Shown: piece by piece, positions 38,568 to 47,566 of the stretch
Layout of the letters: each line of letters begins with the position of its first letter
How positions within the stretch are numbered: position 1 is the stretch's first letter
Assembly: GCA_020063625.1 (NCBI GenBank)
Contig: JAICDD010000015.1
Coordinates: 21,010-85,009 of the forward strand
DNA: 64,000 nt
Reading direction: 5' to 3'
Source: Fusobacteriales bacterium
GTDB lineage: Bacteria > Fusobacteriota > Fusobacteriia > Fusobacteriales > Fusobacteriaceae
Notes under the pieces: generated by a model
Seen by the model: only the letters and a program-made list of their open reading frames with translations
The model's database searches: none
Told to the model about the DNA's origin: nothing
Program-made: the position numbers and the translations under genes

Positions 38568-40706
38568 CTATATCTTTTTTAGTACTTTTTCAGCTACGGC
38601 AATGGCTATTTTTTTCTCTTCATATCCAAATTTAATTACAAGTCTTTTGTTTTCTTCAATATCTTTAATTATTCCATTTCCAAATTTATTATGATATATT
38701 TTATCGCCAATATTAAATAAACCTTTATTTTTTATTGAAAATGGATTAAAATTTTCTATTTTTTTAGTTTTTTCTTGTTTTATAACAGGTTTTTCCTCTT
38801 TTTTATTAATATAATTTAACAAATTCATTGGAATTTCTTCTAAAAATCTTGATTTATCTCTAAAGCTATCAATTCGACCATATATATTTCTTTCATTTGC
38901 ATATGTGATTACAAGCTTTTCTTCTGCTCTAGTTATTGCAACATAGCAAAGTCTTCTTTCCTCTTCTAATTCTTTATCGTCAAATTCTACTTTTTTTCCT
39001 GGGAAAATATCTTCTTCCATTCCAACTAAATAAACTATTGGGAATTCAAGACCTTTAGAGTTATGAATAGTCATAAGTTTTATATAATCTTGATTTTCTT
39101 CTAAATTATCAGTTGTACTTACAAGTGATATATTTTCTAAATATTCACCAAGTTGTAAACCACTTTCTCTATTTTCTTGTTCAATTATAGAGTTTTTAAG
39201 CTCTAATACATTTTCTACTCTTCCATCTTCATCTAAGCTATCTAAATATCTTGTTTTTTCAATCATTTCATCAAATATTTCTGAAACTGATAAAAATTCT
39301 TTTTCTTCTATAAGTGTTTTAAAAAAGTTATACAAATCAATTATAGCATTTTTAGTATTACTTCTTACTCCACTAATTTCATTTATATATCTTAATGTAT
39401 CAAACAAACTTATCTCTTTTTCATTTTGTATTTCTATTAATTTTTCTATTGTTCTTGCACCAATTTTTCTATTTGGAACATTTATTATTCTAAGTAAACT
39501 TACATCATCATTTGGATTATTTATTACATTTAAATATGCTAATACATCTTTTATCTCTTTTCTTTGATAAAATTGCATTCCACCAAATATTTTATAAGGT
39601 AAGTTATGTTTTAAAAATACTTCTTCAAATATACGAGATTGTGCATTTGTACGATATAAAATAGTAAAATCTCTATAATTTCTACCTTTATCTACATTTT
39701 GAATAATATTATGAGCTACAAAATATGCTTCATCTATACCATTTTTAGCTTCATAAACTGTTATTAAATCTCTGCTTTTTTTATCAGTCCATAGTTTTTT
39801 GCCTTTAGAAGTAGTATTGTTTTTAATTACAGAGTTTGCAGCTTCTAATATAATTTCTGTAGAACGGTAGTTTCTTTCAAGTTTTATTACTTTTGCATCT
39901 TTATAATCTTTTTCAAAATTTAAAATATTATTAATATTTGCTCCTCTAAAACCATATATACTTTGATCTTCATCACCAACAACACATAGATTTCTGTGTT
40001 TTGAAGCAATTTTTGTAACAATTTGGTATTGAATATCATTTGTATCTTGGTATTCATCTACCATAATATATTTATATCTATTTTGTAATTTTTCTTTGAT
40101 TTCTTCAATATCTAAAAGTTTATTTGTATAAATTAAAAGGTCTGAAAAATCCATACTATTATTTTTAATAAGTTCTTTTTGATATCTTTTGTAAACTTCA
40201 GCAATAGTTTTATAATCATGAAAAAACACTCTTTTTTCTTCAAATTCTTCAGGTGTTATTCCATCCTCTTTTGCTTTACTTATTATTGATACAATTTTAT
40301 TAGGAGTAACATTTATTTCTCTTCCTATTTCTTTTAATATTCTTTTTACAATGGAAACTTGGTCATCACTATCATAAATACCAAAATTTGAATCATAGCC
40401 TATATGTTTTGCATACATTCTAAGAAGTCTTACTCCAAAAGAGTGAAATGTAGAAATCATTACTTTTTCTCCGTCAACACCTACTAGTGTTTCTACTCTT
40501 TCTTTCATCTCTTTTGCAGCTTTATTGGTAAATGTTACTGCTAGTATAAAATAAGGCTCAATATTTTTTTCTTTTATCATATGAGCTATTCTATATGTTA
40601 ACGTTCTTGTTTTTCCACTTCCAGCACCAGCTAAAATTAATAGAGGACCTTCTATTATTTCTGCTGCTTTTCTTTGATTTTCATTTAAATTATCAAGTAT
40701 ACTCAT
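38568..40706 (-). CDS. pcrA: UvrD/PcrA-type DNA helicase
   Basis: A 712-residue superfamily 1A helicase. Motifs in order: Walker A (LAGAGSGKTRTLTYR), DEYQDTNDIQYQ (II), GDEDQSIYGFRGA (III), RNYRST (IV), TIHNSKGLEFPIVYL (V), and CYVAITRAEEKL (VI). The C-terminal Tudor-like domain (IYHNKFGNGIIKDIEENKRLVIKF) binds RNA polymerase in PcrA. It is the first gene of a lipid A operon, an unusual mix, behind a good promoter. Confidence 0.95.
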   Translation of the reverse strand: MSILDNLNENQRKAAEIIEGPLLILAGAGSGKTRTLTYRIAHMIKEKNIEPYFILAVTFTNKAAKEMKERVETLVGVDGEKVMISTFHSFGVRLLRMYAKHIGYDSNFGIYDSDDQVSIVKRILKEIGREINVTPNKIVSIISKAKEDGITPEEFEEKRVFFHDYKTIAEVYKRYQKELIKNNSMDFSDLLIYTNKLLDIEEIKEKLQNRYKYIMVDEYQDTNDIQYQIVTKIASKHRNLCVVGDEDQSIYGFRGANINNILNFEKDYKDAKVIKLERNYRSTEIILEAANSVIKNNTTSKGKKLWTDKKSRDLITVYEAKNGIDEAYFVAHNIIQNVDKGRNYRDFTILYRTNAQSRIFEEVFLKHNLPYKIFGGMQFYQRKEIKDVLAYLNVINNPNDDVSLLRIINVPNRKIGARTIEKLIEIQNEKEISLFDTLRYINEISGVRSNTKNAIIDLYNFFKTLIEEKEFLSVSEIFDEMIEKTRYLDSLDEDGRVENVLELKNSIIEQENRESGLQLGEYLENISLVSTTDNLEENQDYIKLMTIHNSKGLEFPIVYLVGMEEDIFPGKKVEFDDKELEEERRLCYVAITRAEEKLVITYANERNIYGRIDSFRDKSRFLEEIPMNLLNYINKKEEKPVIKQEKTKKIENFNPFSIKNKGLFNIGDKIYHNKFGNGIIKDIEENKRLVIKFGYEEKKIAIAVAEKVLKKI

Positions 40707-40736
40707 TTTCTCTCCTACAAAAAATACTTTTGGCTT

Positions 40737-40765
40737 ATTATATCATAATTTACTTACTATTTCAA
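40737..40765 (-). promoter_or_regulatory. Promoter of the pcrA-lpx operon
   Basis: Minus strand TTGAAA (40765-40760), 17 bases, TATAAT (40742-40737). Confidence 0.75.
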
Positions 40766-40864
40766 GAAATGTAAAAGCTAGTATAGTTTTATTTTTTTAA
40801 TAATTAAATTTTTAACTTAAATTAGTTTTATATAAACTAACTATGAAAATTCATAAAAAATTGT

Positions 40865-40892
40865 TTGAATATTTTAAAGTTTATGATAAAAT
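40865..40892 (+). promoter_or_regulatory. Putative promoter of thrC
   Basis: TTGAAT (40865-40870), 16 bases, TAAAAT (40887-40892). The box arrangement resembles the one upstream of the flagellar group. Confidence 0.5.
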
Positions 40893-40961
40893 ACCTAAAA
40901 AAGTATTTAAAATTTATAATCATTGTATAAAATTTTTAGACAAAGTTTGGGGGAAATGTAT

Positions 40962-42455
40962 ATGAAAATGTATTATAGTACTAGAGATGTAAATGAAAAA
41001 GTATCTTTTTCTGAGGGAGTATTAAAAGGTTTATCAGCAAATGGAGGACTTTTTGTTCCTGAAAAATTTGAAAAAATAGATATTTTTAATGAAAAATATT
41101 TAAATGCTGATTACAAATCATTAGCATTTGATGTGCTATCAAAATATTTAAATGATTTTACTGAAGAAGAAATAAAATGGTGTATAGATGAAGCATATAA
41201 TGAGAAATTTGAAACAGATGAAATAGTAAGTATAAAAGATATAGAAAATGTATCTTTTTTAGAGTTATATAGAGGACCGACTTTAGCATTTAAAGATATG
41301 GCATTATCAATTTTACCTAAATTTATGAAAGTATCTAAAGAAAAAAATAATGAAGATAAAGAGATAGTAATATTAACTGCAACAAGTGGAGACACAGGAA
41401 AAGCAGCACTTGAAGGATTTGCAAATAACGAAGGAATAAAAATTATTGTATTTTTCCCTACTGATGGTGTTAGTGAAGTACAAAAAGCTCAAATGGTTAC
41501 TCAAACAGGAGATAACACATTTGTTGTAGCAATAAATGGAAATTTTGATGATGCACAAAGTGGAGTAAAAGAGATTTTTAATGATGTTGAATTTAATAAA
41601 CTTTTAGATAAAAATGGATATGTATTTTCAAGTGCTAATTCAATAAACATAGGTAGATTAGTGCCTCAAATTATTTATTATTTTTATGGATATTTTAATT
41701 TAATAAAAAATAAAAAGATAAAAGCTGGAGATAAGATAAATGTAGTGGTTCCTACAGGAAATTTTGGAAATATATTAGCTTCATATTATGCATTTAAAAT
41801 GGGATTACCTGTAAATAAATTTATATGTGCAAGTAATATAAATAATGTACTTACAGACTTTTTAAATACTGGAATTTATGATATAAATAGAAAATTTAAT
41901 ACTACTATATCGCCATCAATGGATATTTTAATCTCAAGCAACCTTGAAAGATTTATAGAATCATTAACTGATAAAGATGATAAACTTATTAGTGAATTAA
42001 TGAATTCACTAAAAACTAATGGTAAATATGAGTTGCCAAATGAATTAAAAGAAAAATTAAATAAATTTTATGGTGGATATGCTGATGATAAAGCTACAAA
42101 AACTACAATTAAATCTGTTTTTGATAAATATTCATATGTAATAGATACTCATACTGCTGTTGCATATAAAGTATATGAAGATTATATAAAAGAAACAAAT
42201 GATATAGATACAAAAACTCTTATAGCTTCTACTGCTAGTCCTTTTAAATTTACAAGAGCTGTATTAGAATCTATAGTTGATAAAAAACTTGATGATAAAT
42301 CTGATTTCGAATTAATAGAAGAGCTTGCGAAAACTACAAATTTAGAAATTCCAAAAGCAGTATTTGAATTAGATAAAAAAGAGGTATTACATAAAACAGT
42401 AATTGATTCTGATAAGATGAAAGATGCAATTTCTAGTTTTTTAAAAATCAAATAA
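40962..42455 (+). CDS. thrC: Threonine synthase
   Basis: PLP enzyme converting phosphohomoserine to threonine, about 497 residues. YYSTRDVNEKVSFSEGVLKGLSANGGLFVP is the family opening, the PLP Lys lies in GPTLAFKDMALSILPKFM, and ILTATSGDTGKAALEGF binds the cofactor phosphate. The frame is open back to TTG at 40923, but the GGGGG at 40949-40953 spaces best to the ATG at 40962. Monocistronic, ending at hairpin copy 4. Confidence 0.95.
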   Translation: MKMYYSTRDVNEKVSFSEGVLKGLSANGGLFVPEKFEKIDIFNEKYLNADYKSLAFDVLSKYLNDFTEEEIKWCIDEAYNEKFETDEIVSIKDIENVSFLELYRGPTLAFKDMALSILPKFMKVSKEKNNEDKEIVILTATSGDTGKAALEGFANNEGIKIIVFFPTDGVSEVQKAQMVTQTGDNTFVVAINGNFDDAQSGVKEIFNDVEFNKLLDKNGYVFSSANSINIGRLVPQIIYYFYGYFNLIKNKKIKAGDKINVVVPTGNFGNILASYYAFKMGLPVNKFICASNINNVLTDFLNTGIYDINRKFNTTISPSMDILISSNLERFIESLTDKDDKLISELMNSLKTNGKYELPNELKEKLNKFYGGYADDKATKTTIKSVFDKYSYVIDTHTAVAYKVYEDYIKETNDIDTKTLIASTASPFKFTRAVLESIVDKKLDDKSDFELIEELAKTTNLEIPKAVFELDKKEVLHKTVIDSDKMKDAISSFLKIK

Positions 42456-42464
42456 TTTTCAGTT

Positions 42465-42496
42465 AAACGAGTTCTGTATTTTAAAGAGCTCGTTTT
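42465..42496. terminator. Hairpin terminator, copy 4 of the family
   Basis: AAACGAGTTCT and AGAGCTCGTTT arms (one G-U pair), T run after. Between the convergent thrC and metK. Confidence 0.8.
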
Positions 42497-42520
42497 TAAA
42501 TTAGTTAATAAATTTAGATA

Positions 42521-42557
42521 AAAAAAAGCACAAACTAAGAATAAAGTTTGTGCTTTT
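42521..42557 (-). terminator. Terminator of metK
   Basis: Minus-strand arms AAGCACAAACT / AGTTTGTGCTT followed by TTTTT. Confidence 0.85.
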
Positions 42558-42563
42558 AAATAT

Positions 42564-43772
42564 TTATTTGAACTCTTCAACAGCTTTTTTAAGTTCTTCA
42601 ACTTTATTAGTTTTTTCCCATGGTAAATCTAAATCTGTTCTACCAAAGTGTCCATAAGCAGCTACTTGTCTATATAAAGGTCTTCTTAAATCTAAGTCTT
42701 GAATTATAGCTCCAGGTCTTAAATCAAATACTTTTTTAACAGCTTCAACAATTATCTCATCTGCTACTTTTCCAGTTTCAAATGTATTTATAGCTATTGA
42801 AGTAGGTTTAGCTACACCTATTGCATATGATAATTGGATTTCACATTTATCTGCAAGTTCTGCAGCAACTATATTTTTAGCAACCCATCTTGCAGCATAA
42901 GCGGCACTTCTATCTACTTTTGTAGGGTCTTTTCCAGAGAAAGCTCCTCCTCCATGTCTACCCATTCCACCATAAGTATCAACAATTATTTTTCTTCCTG
43001 TAAGACCAGCATCTCCATGTGGACCACCAATTACAAATCTTCCAGTTGGATTTATATAATATTTTGTATTTTCATCTAATAATTCTTCTGGAATTATTGC
43101 ATTTATAACGTATTTTTTCATATCATGTTCTATTTTATCATGAGTAATATCAGAATCATGTTGAGTAGATATTACTATTGCGTCTATTCTAACTGGTTTT
43201 CCATCTACATACTCAACAGTTACTTGAGTTTTTCCATCTGGTCTTAAGTAATCTAAAGTATTATTTTTTCTTACTTCTGCTAATTTTCTAGCTAATTTAT
43301 GAGCTAAAATAATAGGCATCGGCATTAATTCTTCAGTTTCATTAGTAGCAAATCCAAACATTATTCCTTGGTCTCCAGCTCCAAGTAGTTCTCTTTCATC
43401 TTCTTTTTTAGATTTACTTTCTTTAGTTTCTAGTGATTCATCTACTCCCATAGCTATATCAGCTGATTGCTCATGAATAGAGTTTATCACTGCACAAGTT
43501 TCATAATCAAATCCATATTTTGCTCTTGTATATCCTATTTCTTTTACTGTATTTCTTACGATTTTTTGAAAATCTACATAAGTAGAAGTTGTAATTTCTC
43601 CAGCGATAGCTACAAGACCTGTTGTAAGCATAGTTTCACAAGCTACTCTTGCTTTTGGATCTTCTTTTAAAATTGCATCAAGTATAGCATCTGAAATTTG
43701 GTCTGCCATTTTATCTGGATGACCTTCAGTAACAGACTCAGAAGTAAAAAAAACTCTTCCTTTTTCTATCAT
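42564..43772 (-). CDS. metK: S-adenosylmethionine synthetase
   Basis: Makes SAM from methionine and ATP. About 402 residues after choosing the ATG at 43772, which follows GGAG; the frame is open upstream to 43850, but those codons lie in the riboswitch expression platform. Motifs: [19 protein letters not shown] (ATP/methionine), [10 protein letters not shown] and [19 protein letters not shown]. Complete. Expression is very likely feedback controlled through the SAM-I riboswitch immediately upstream. Confidence 0.97.
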   Translation of the reverse strand: MIEKGRVFFTSESVTEGHPDKMADQISDAILDAILKEDPKARVACETMLTTGLVAIAGEITTSTYVDFQKIVRNTVKEIGYTRAKYGFDYETCAVINSIHEQSADIAMGVDESLETKESKSKKEDERELLGAGDQGIMFGFATNETEELMPMPIILAHKLARKLAEVRKNNTLDYLRPDGKTQVTVEYVDGKPVRIDAIVISTQHDSDITHDKIEHDMKKYVINAIIPEELLDENTKYYINPTGRFVIGGPHGDAGLTGRKIIVDTYGGMGRHGGGAFSGKDPTKVDRSAAYAARWVAKNIVAAELADKCEIQLSYAIGVAKPTSIAINTFETGKVADEIIVEAVKKVFDLRPGAIIQDLDLRRPLYRQVAAYGHFGRTDLDLPWEKTNKVEELKKAVEEFK

Positions 43773-43802
43773 TTTTTTCTCCTTTTCTAAAAATTTAATA
43801 AT

Positions 43803-43932
43803 AAAAAAACCTCTTTCAGAAATGAAAGAGGCTAATATACACTCTATCATCTCTCGGAATTAGCACCACACTTGTAGTTGAAGTAGGTTGCTGAAGTTTC
43901 TTAGGGCCGGTCCCTCCACTTCTCTTGATAAT
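43803..43932 (-). promoter_or_regulatory. SAM-I (S-box) riboswitch with terminator
   Basis: On the minus strand, ATCAAGAGAAGTGGAGGGA, CCGGCCCTAAGAAACTTCAG, CAACC and GTGTGGTGCTAATTCC, then GAGATGATAG, reproduce the SAM-I aptamer core in order (about 43843-43932). It is followed by CCTCTTTCA / TGAAAGAGG and a T run (43803-43831), the terminator of the expression platform. When SAM binds, the terminator forms and metK is turned off. Confidence 0.96.
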
Positions 43933-43951
43933 TGCTTTTTTTGACTAAATA

Positions 43952-43980
43952 AGTATATATTATTTTATAGGTTTTGTCAA
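43952..43980 (-). promoter_or_regulatory. Promoter of the metK riboswitch transcript
   Basis: Minus strand TTGACA (43980-43975), 17 bases, TATACT (43957-43952). Confidence 0.85.
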
Positions 43981-44009
43981 TAAAAATTTATAAATATTAA
44001 ACAAAAATT

Positions 44010-44579
44010 TTAGTATATTGCTACTAAATCTTCATCTGTATTAAATTCTTTTATTAAAAGATTTTTATACTCTTCATTATCATATGTTAAAATAAGTAAT
44101 CTATTAATTTTTATTTCATCAGTTTCATTTAAAAACTTTCTAATTCCTTTAAAAACTTCTTTTGCCATTTCTTCAAAAGTTTTTTCTTTTTTACCAAAAG
44201 ATTCTCCAGCTCTTATTGATGACATAGAAACTATTTTATACTCTTCCTCGTTAGCTTTTACTAATCCATTGTATACAATTTCTGATAAAGGTTTTGTTAA
44301 ATCATCTATTACGAAAATAATATTATTAAATGCTGTTTTCATACCTTCATCTTTTTCTACTAAAATTACTTGACCATCATCAAATAAAGAAGCACCTGTT
44401 TTTTGTCTAATATGACCTAGTAAAGCCTGATGATAATAATCTCCTACGTTTTTTCTAATAGCCATATCTACTTGTCCACACCAAATACCTTTAGAATCAA
44501 CTGCTGTAATTAGTGCATCGCTTTCTACCTCACATACATCTTTATTTTCTACTGTTCTTATTAAAAGTTGTTTTTTCAT
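44010..44579 (-). CDS. Macro-domain-like protein
   Basis: A 189-residue protein. The segment SDALITAVDSKGIWCGQVDMAIRKNVGDYYHQAL recalls the ADP-ribose-binding NAAN...GGGVDxAI region of macro domains, though the usual Asn-Ala-Ala-Asn is changed (ITAVDS). VSMSSIRAGESFGKKEKTFEEMAKEVFKGIRKFL corresponds to the later substrate-binding loop and helix. It may be a divergent ADP-ribose or related hydrolase. It stands alone, divergent from the marR-type gene. Confidence 0.6.
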   Translation of the reverse strand: MKKQLLIRTVENKDVCEVESDALITAVDSKGIWCGQVDMAIRKNVGDYYHQALLGHIRQKTGASLFDDGQVILVEKDEGMKTAFNNIIFVIDDLTKPLSEIVYNGLVKANEEEYKIVSMSSIRAGESFGKKEKTFEEMAKEVFKGIRKFLNETDEIKINRLLILTYDNEEYKNLLIKEFNTDEDLVAIY

Positions 44580-44613
44580 AAATTATCCTCCCCTTTATTA
44601 AATTAACTAATTA

Positions 44614-44622
44614 AGTATAGCA
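44614..44622 (-). promoter_or_regulatory. Extended -10 promoter of the macro-domain gene
   Basis: Minus strand TGC-TATACT (TGnTATACT), about 35 bp before the start; no clear -35. Confidence 0.5.
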
Positions 44623-44695
44623 TATTTTTCAAAAAAATATATATTATTTTTTTTGAATATATAAATTTTTTTATCTTTATTTTTATCTTTATTTT

Positions 44696-44704
44696 TGTTA
44701 TAAT
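44696..44704 (+). promoter_or_regulatory. Extended -10 promoter of the marR-type gene
   Basis: TGT-TATAAT (44696-44704), about 33 bp before the start codon; the -35 region (TTTATT) is weak. Confidence 0.5.
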
Positions 44705-44736
44705 TCTATTAAGAGTATGGGAAGGTCGGGGATAAG

Positions 44737-45165
44737 ATGAGTGATATTTTAAAAATAGAAAATCAATTTTGTTTTAGTGTATATAAATTAATGAAAAACA
44801 TAAATACAATTTACAAACCTCTTTTAAATGAACTTAATCTCACATATACTCAATATATCACTATGCTTGTATTATGGGAAAAAGATGGATTAAATGTAAA
44901 TGAAATAGGAGAAATACTTTCTCTTGATTCAGGGACTCTTACGCCGCTTTTAAAAAAACTTGAAAAAAAAGAGTATATAAAAAGGAAAAGAAATAAACTA
45001 GATGAAAGAAATTTGATAATTTCTCTTACTAAAAAAGGAAAAGAATTAAAAGAAAAAGCTAAAAATGTACCAGTAAATTTATTGAATAGCTTTTCACTAG
45101 ATAGCACAGAAATTTTTTCTATAAAACAACAAATAGATGCTCTTAATAAAATTTTAGAAAAATAA
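44737..45165 (+). CDS. MarR-family transcriptional regulator
   Basis: A 142-residue winged-helix repressor. The wing-helix segment is LNVNEIGEILSLDSGTLTPLLKKLEKKEYIKRKRNKLDERNLIISLTKKGKEL, shown here only by position (about residues 52-106). The DERNLIISLT wing is typical, and the order resembles OhrR-like members, but the OhrR reactive Cys cannot be assigned confidently (a Cys lies at residue 12, in ENQFCFSVYKLM, which fits the OhrR position). OhrR-type regulators sense organic peroxide. Target unknown; the adjacent trp leader is not an obvious target. Confidence 0.85.
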   Translation: MSDILKIENQFCFSVYKLMKNINTIYKPLLNELNLTYTQYITMLVLWEKDGLNVNEIGEILSLDSGTLTPLLKKLEKKEYIKRKRNKLDERNLIISLTKKGKELKEKAKNVPVNLLNSFSLDSTEIFSIKQQIDALNKILEK

Positions 45166-45187
45166 TTTAAAAATATACAAAAAAAAC

Positions 45188-45216
45188 TTGATTTATATTT
45201 TTTAGTATGATAACAT
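45188..45216 (+). promoter_or_regulatory. Putative promoter of the trp operon
   Basis: TTGATT (45188-45193), 17 bases, TAACAT (45211-45216), about 35 bp before trpL. Confidence 0.55.
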
Positions 45217-45250
45217 TAATACAAATAACAGAAAAAGGAGAGTTTTAGAT

Positions 45251-45346
45251 ATGGTTACTATATTTAAAAGCTGGTGGAAAAACGAATATCTTAAATCAAC
45301 TAAATATATAATCTGTAGTATCATATCTAAGAACGATACTATCTAA
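45251..45346 (+). CDS. trpL: trp operon leader peptide (TrpL-like)
   Basis: A 31-residue open frame beginning ATG GTT ACT and containing two adjacent Trp codons (residues 8 and 9, at 45272-45277), preceded by GGAG at 45237-45240. It lies between a promoter and a terminator directly upstream of trpE. Tandem Trp codons in a short leader are the classic signature of ribosome-mediated trp attenuation, although the peptide is longer than the 14-residue E. coli TrpL. Its last 14 codons overlap the first attenuator hairpin. Confidence 0.8.
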   Translation: MVTIFKSWWKNEYLKSTKYIICSIISKNDTI

Positions 45347-45436
45347 TAGATTATATCTTTTAGTAATTTTAAGGTATAATTTTTTAGATAATAATAAAAT
45401 GTGTGTAAAGACTGTTCTTAGAACAGTCTTTTTTTT
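45306..45436 (+). promoter_or_regulatory. trp attenuator: leader hairpin and terminator
   Basis: Hairpin 1: ATATAATCT (45306-45314) with AGATTATAT (45348-45356), and TAGTATC (45316-45322) with GATACTA (45335-45341). Terminator: AAGACTGTTC-TTA-GAACAGTCTT (45408-45430) then T run to 45436. The loop of hairpin 1 holds TCTAAGAAC (45326-45334), exactly complementary to GTTCTTAGA (45414-45422) in the terminator. A ribosome stalled on the Trp codons would leave hairpin 1 and its loop free; one at the stop codon would cover the loop. The pairings are seen; the mechanism is inference. Confidence 0.8.
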
Positions 45437-45461
45437 ATTATAAACTTAAGGGGGATTATTT

Positions 45462-46853
45462 ATGAAAGAATTAAAAATTTTTAAAAAGAAAATATCTGGA
45501 GATATAGAAACACCTATTACTTTGTATAAAAAATATGTAAATGATGATGTTGGAATACTTCTTGAAAGTAGAGATTCAATAAAGGGACGATACTCTTTTA
45601 TTGGTAAAAATCCTTTTATAGTTATTGAATCAAATGAACTTAATATAAATATAAAAAAAGATGGAAAAGTAATAGAAAAAAATGGGAAAGTTCTTGATAC
45701 AATAAAAGAAGAAATTGAAAATATTAAAATCATTGAAGATAAAAGCTTACCATTTTGTGGAGGAGCAGTTGGTGTAATTGGATATGATATAATTAAACAA
45801 TATGAAAAACTTCCACGAACAAACCCAGATAGTTTAAATCTTCCTGAATCAAATATGATGTTTTTAACAGAATTTATTATGTATGACCACTATCATCAGG
45901 ATATCTCTATTATTGTTCTTGAAGAAAAAAATAATGAAGAATTAGCATATAAGAGAATAGAAGAGATTGAAAATATTATTAAAACTACAACTTTACCAAT
46001 TGATTTTTATAATATTAATAAAATAAAGATTGAAAATGAAGCTAAAAGCAATACAACAAAAGAAGAATTTATAAATATGGTAAAAAAAGCTAAAAAATAT
46101 ATATTTGAAGGAGATATATTTCAAGTAGTTCTTTCTCAAAGATGGACTTTAGAAACAAAAGAGCACCCATTTAACTTATATAGAAAACTTCGTAGTTTAA
46201 ATCCTTCACCATATCTATTTTATTTTAATTTTGGTGATTATCAAGTAGCAGGAAGTTCTCCTGAAATGCTTGTTGAAGTTCGAGGGAATGAAGTGTTTAA
46301 TTGTCCTATTGCAGGTACTAGAAGAAGAGGGAAAGATGAAAAAGAGGATTTATTACTTGCAAAAGAATTGTTAAATGATGAAAAAGAAAAAGCAGAACAT
46401 ATTATGCTAGTAGATTTAGCTAGAAATGATATGGGAAGAATAGCAAAAATTGGTAGTGTTGAAGTAACAGAATTTATGCAAGTTCATTATTATTCACATG
46501 TAATGCATATAGTTTCTTTAGTAGAAGGAGAAAAAAGAGATGATAAAGATTCATTTTCTGTACTTTCATCATTTTTACCAGCAGGAACATTATCTGGAGC
46601 CCCTAAAATAAGAGCAATGGAAATAATTGAAGAACTGGAAAAAGAAAAAAGAGGAATATATGGAGGAGCAGCTGGATATTTTTCATATAATAGTGATATG
46701 GATACATGTATAGCAATAAGAACTATGATAATTAAAGAGAATAAAGTATATATGCAAGCAGGAGCAGGGATAACTTCTGATTCAAATCCAGAGATGGAAT
46801 ATGAAGAAACTAGAAATAAAGTAAAAGCTTTATTAACAGCTATAAAAAGTTAA
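45462..46853 (+). CDS. trpE: Anthranilate synthase component I
   Basis: Converts chorismate to anthranilate with TrpG. 463 residues. The feedback-inhibition motif LLES with a downstream Ser (GILLESRDSIKGRYSFIG) is present, so tryptophan inhibition is expected. The C-terminal chorismate-binding domain has FQVVLSQRW, GSSPEMLVEV, PIAGTRRRGKDE and GTLSGAPKIRAMEIIEELE. Complete. First structural gene after the attenuator. Confidence 0.96.
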   Translation: MKELKIFKKKISGDIETPITLYKKYVNDDVGILLESRDSIKGRYSFIGKNPFIVIESNELNINIKKDGKVIEKNGKVLDTIKEEIENIKIIEDKSLPFCGGAVGVIGYDIIKQYEKLPRTNPDSLNLPESNMMFLTEFIMYDHYHQDISIIVLEEKNNEELAYKRIEEIENIIKTTTLPIDFYNINKIKIENEAKSNTTKEEFINMVKKAKKYIFEGDIFQVVLSQRWTLETKEHPFNLYRKLRSLNPSPYLFYFNFGDYQVAGSSPEMLVEVRGNEVFNCPIAGTRRRGKDEKEDLLLAKELLNDEKEKAEHIMLVDLARNDMGRIAKIGSVEVTEFMQVHYYSHVMHIVSLVEGEKRDDKDSFSVLSSFLPAGTLSGAPKIRAMEIIEELEKEKRGIYGGAAGYFSYNSDMDTCIAIRTMIIKENKVYMQAGAGITSDSNPEMEYEETRNKVKALLTAIKS

Positions 46854-46874
46854 GATTAAGGGAAAGGTGAAAAA

Positions 46875-47555
46875 ATGAAAATATATTGTATAAAACATGT
46901 GTTTTTTGAAAATCCTGGTATTATAGAAGATTGGGCTAAAGAAAATAATCATGAATTTATTTTTATAAAAATGTATGAAAATTATAAGTTTCCAAATATT
47001 GATAATGTGGATATGCTAGTTATTTTAGGTGGACCAATGAATATTTATGAAGAGGAGAAATATTCATTTTTAAAAGAAGAAAAAGAATTTATACAGAAAG
47101 TTATTAAAGCAAATAAAAAAATACTTGGAATTTGTTTAGGAGCACAATTACTTTCTGATTTACTTGGTGGAAAAGTAGTTAAAAATAAAGAAAAAGAGAT
47201 AGGATGGTTTAATGTAAAAAAATTATCTAATCATAAATTTTTAAATAATATACCTAATGAATTTAAAACTATGCATTGGCATGGAGATAAATTTATAATT
47301 CCAAATAAAGCAGAAAAAATATTTGAAAGTAAAGCATGTGATAATCAAGGATTTATTTATAATAATATAATTGCATTACAATTTCATTTAGAAATGAAAG
47401 AAGAAAATCTTAAATCTATGGTCGAAAATTGTGCTGATGAACTAATAGAAAATAAAAATTATATTCAATCAAAAGAAGAAATGTTAATTCAAAAAGAAAA
47501 TCTTGAAATTAATAATAAAATTATGCAAACTATATTAGACAATTTTACAAAATGA
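46875..47555 (+). CDS. Class I glutamine amidotransferase-like protein inserted in the trp operon
   Basis: A 226-residue GATase1 protein similar to stand-alone GMP-synthase-like amidotransferases. The nucleophile Cys is in ILGICLGAQLLSDLLGGKVV; His and Glu are in IALQFHLEMKEE. The opening CIKHVFFENPGIIEDWA and LVILGGPMNIYEEEKY are typical of this subgroup rather than TrpG. It lies between trpE and trpG, and its stop overlaps an upstream ATG of the trpG frame. It probably acts on something other than chorismate; true substrate unknown. Confidence 0.8.
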   Translation: MKIYCIKHVFFENPGIIEDWAKENNHEFIFIKMYENYKFPNIDNVDMLVILGGPMNIYEEEKYSFLKEEKEFIQKVIKANKKILGICLGAQLLSDLLGGKVVKNKEKEIGWFNVKKLSNHKFLNNIPNEFKTMHWHGDKFIIPNKAEKIFESKACDNQGFIYNNIIALQFHLEMKEENLKSMVENCADELIENKNYIQSKEEMLIQKENLEINNKIMQTILDNFTK

Positions 47556-47566
47556 AAGGGGAAAAA

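Noticed and set aside
42182..42601. Minus-strand open frame across the thrC end and hairpin copy 4.
   Set aside because: It is a shadow of thrC and would run through two terminators; no ribosome site.
43773..43850. A longer N-terminus for MetK starting at 43850.
   Set aside because: These codons fall in the SAM-I riboswitch terminator; the ATG at 43772 follows a ribosome site and matches the family start.
44010..44579. Toxin-antitoxin or defence system formed by the macro-domain and MarR genes.
   Set aside because: The genes are divergent and there is no partner toxin (such as DarT) or other defence gene.
44850..45107. Minus-strand open frame within the MarR gene.
   Set aside because: Shadow of a gene with clear winged-helix motifs on the other strand.
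45251..45346. TRAP-type trp regulation (repeated GAG/UAG sites).
   Set aside because: No regularly spaced GAG/UAG triplets are seen; the tandem Trp codons favour ribosome-mediated control.
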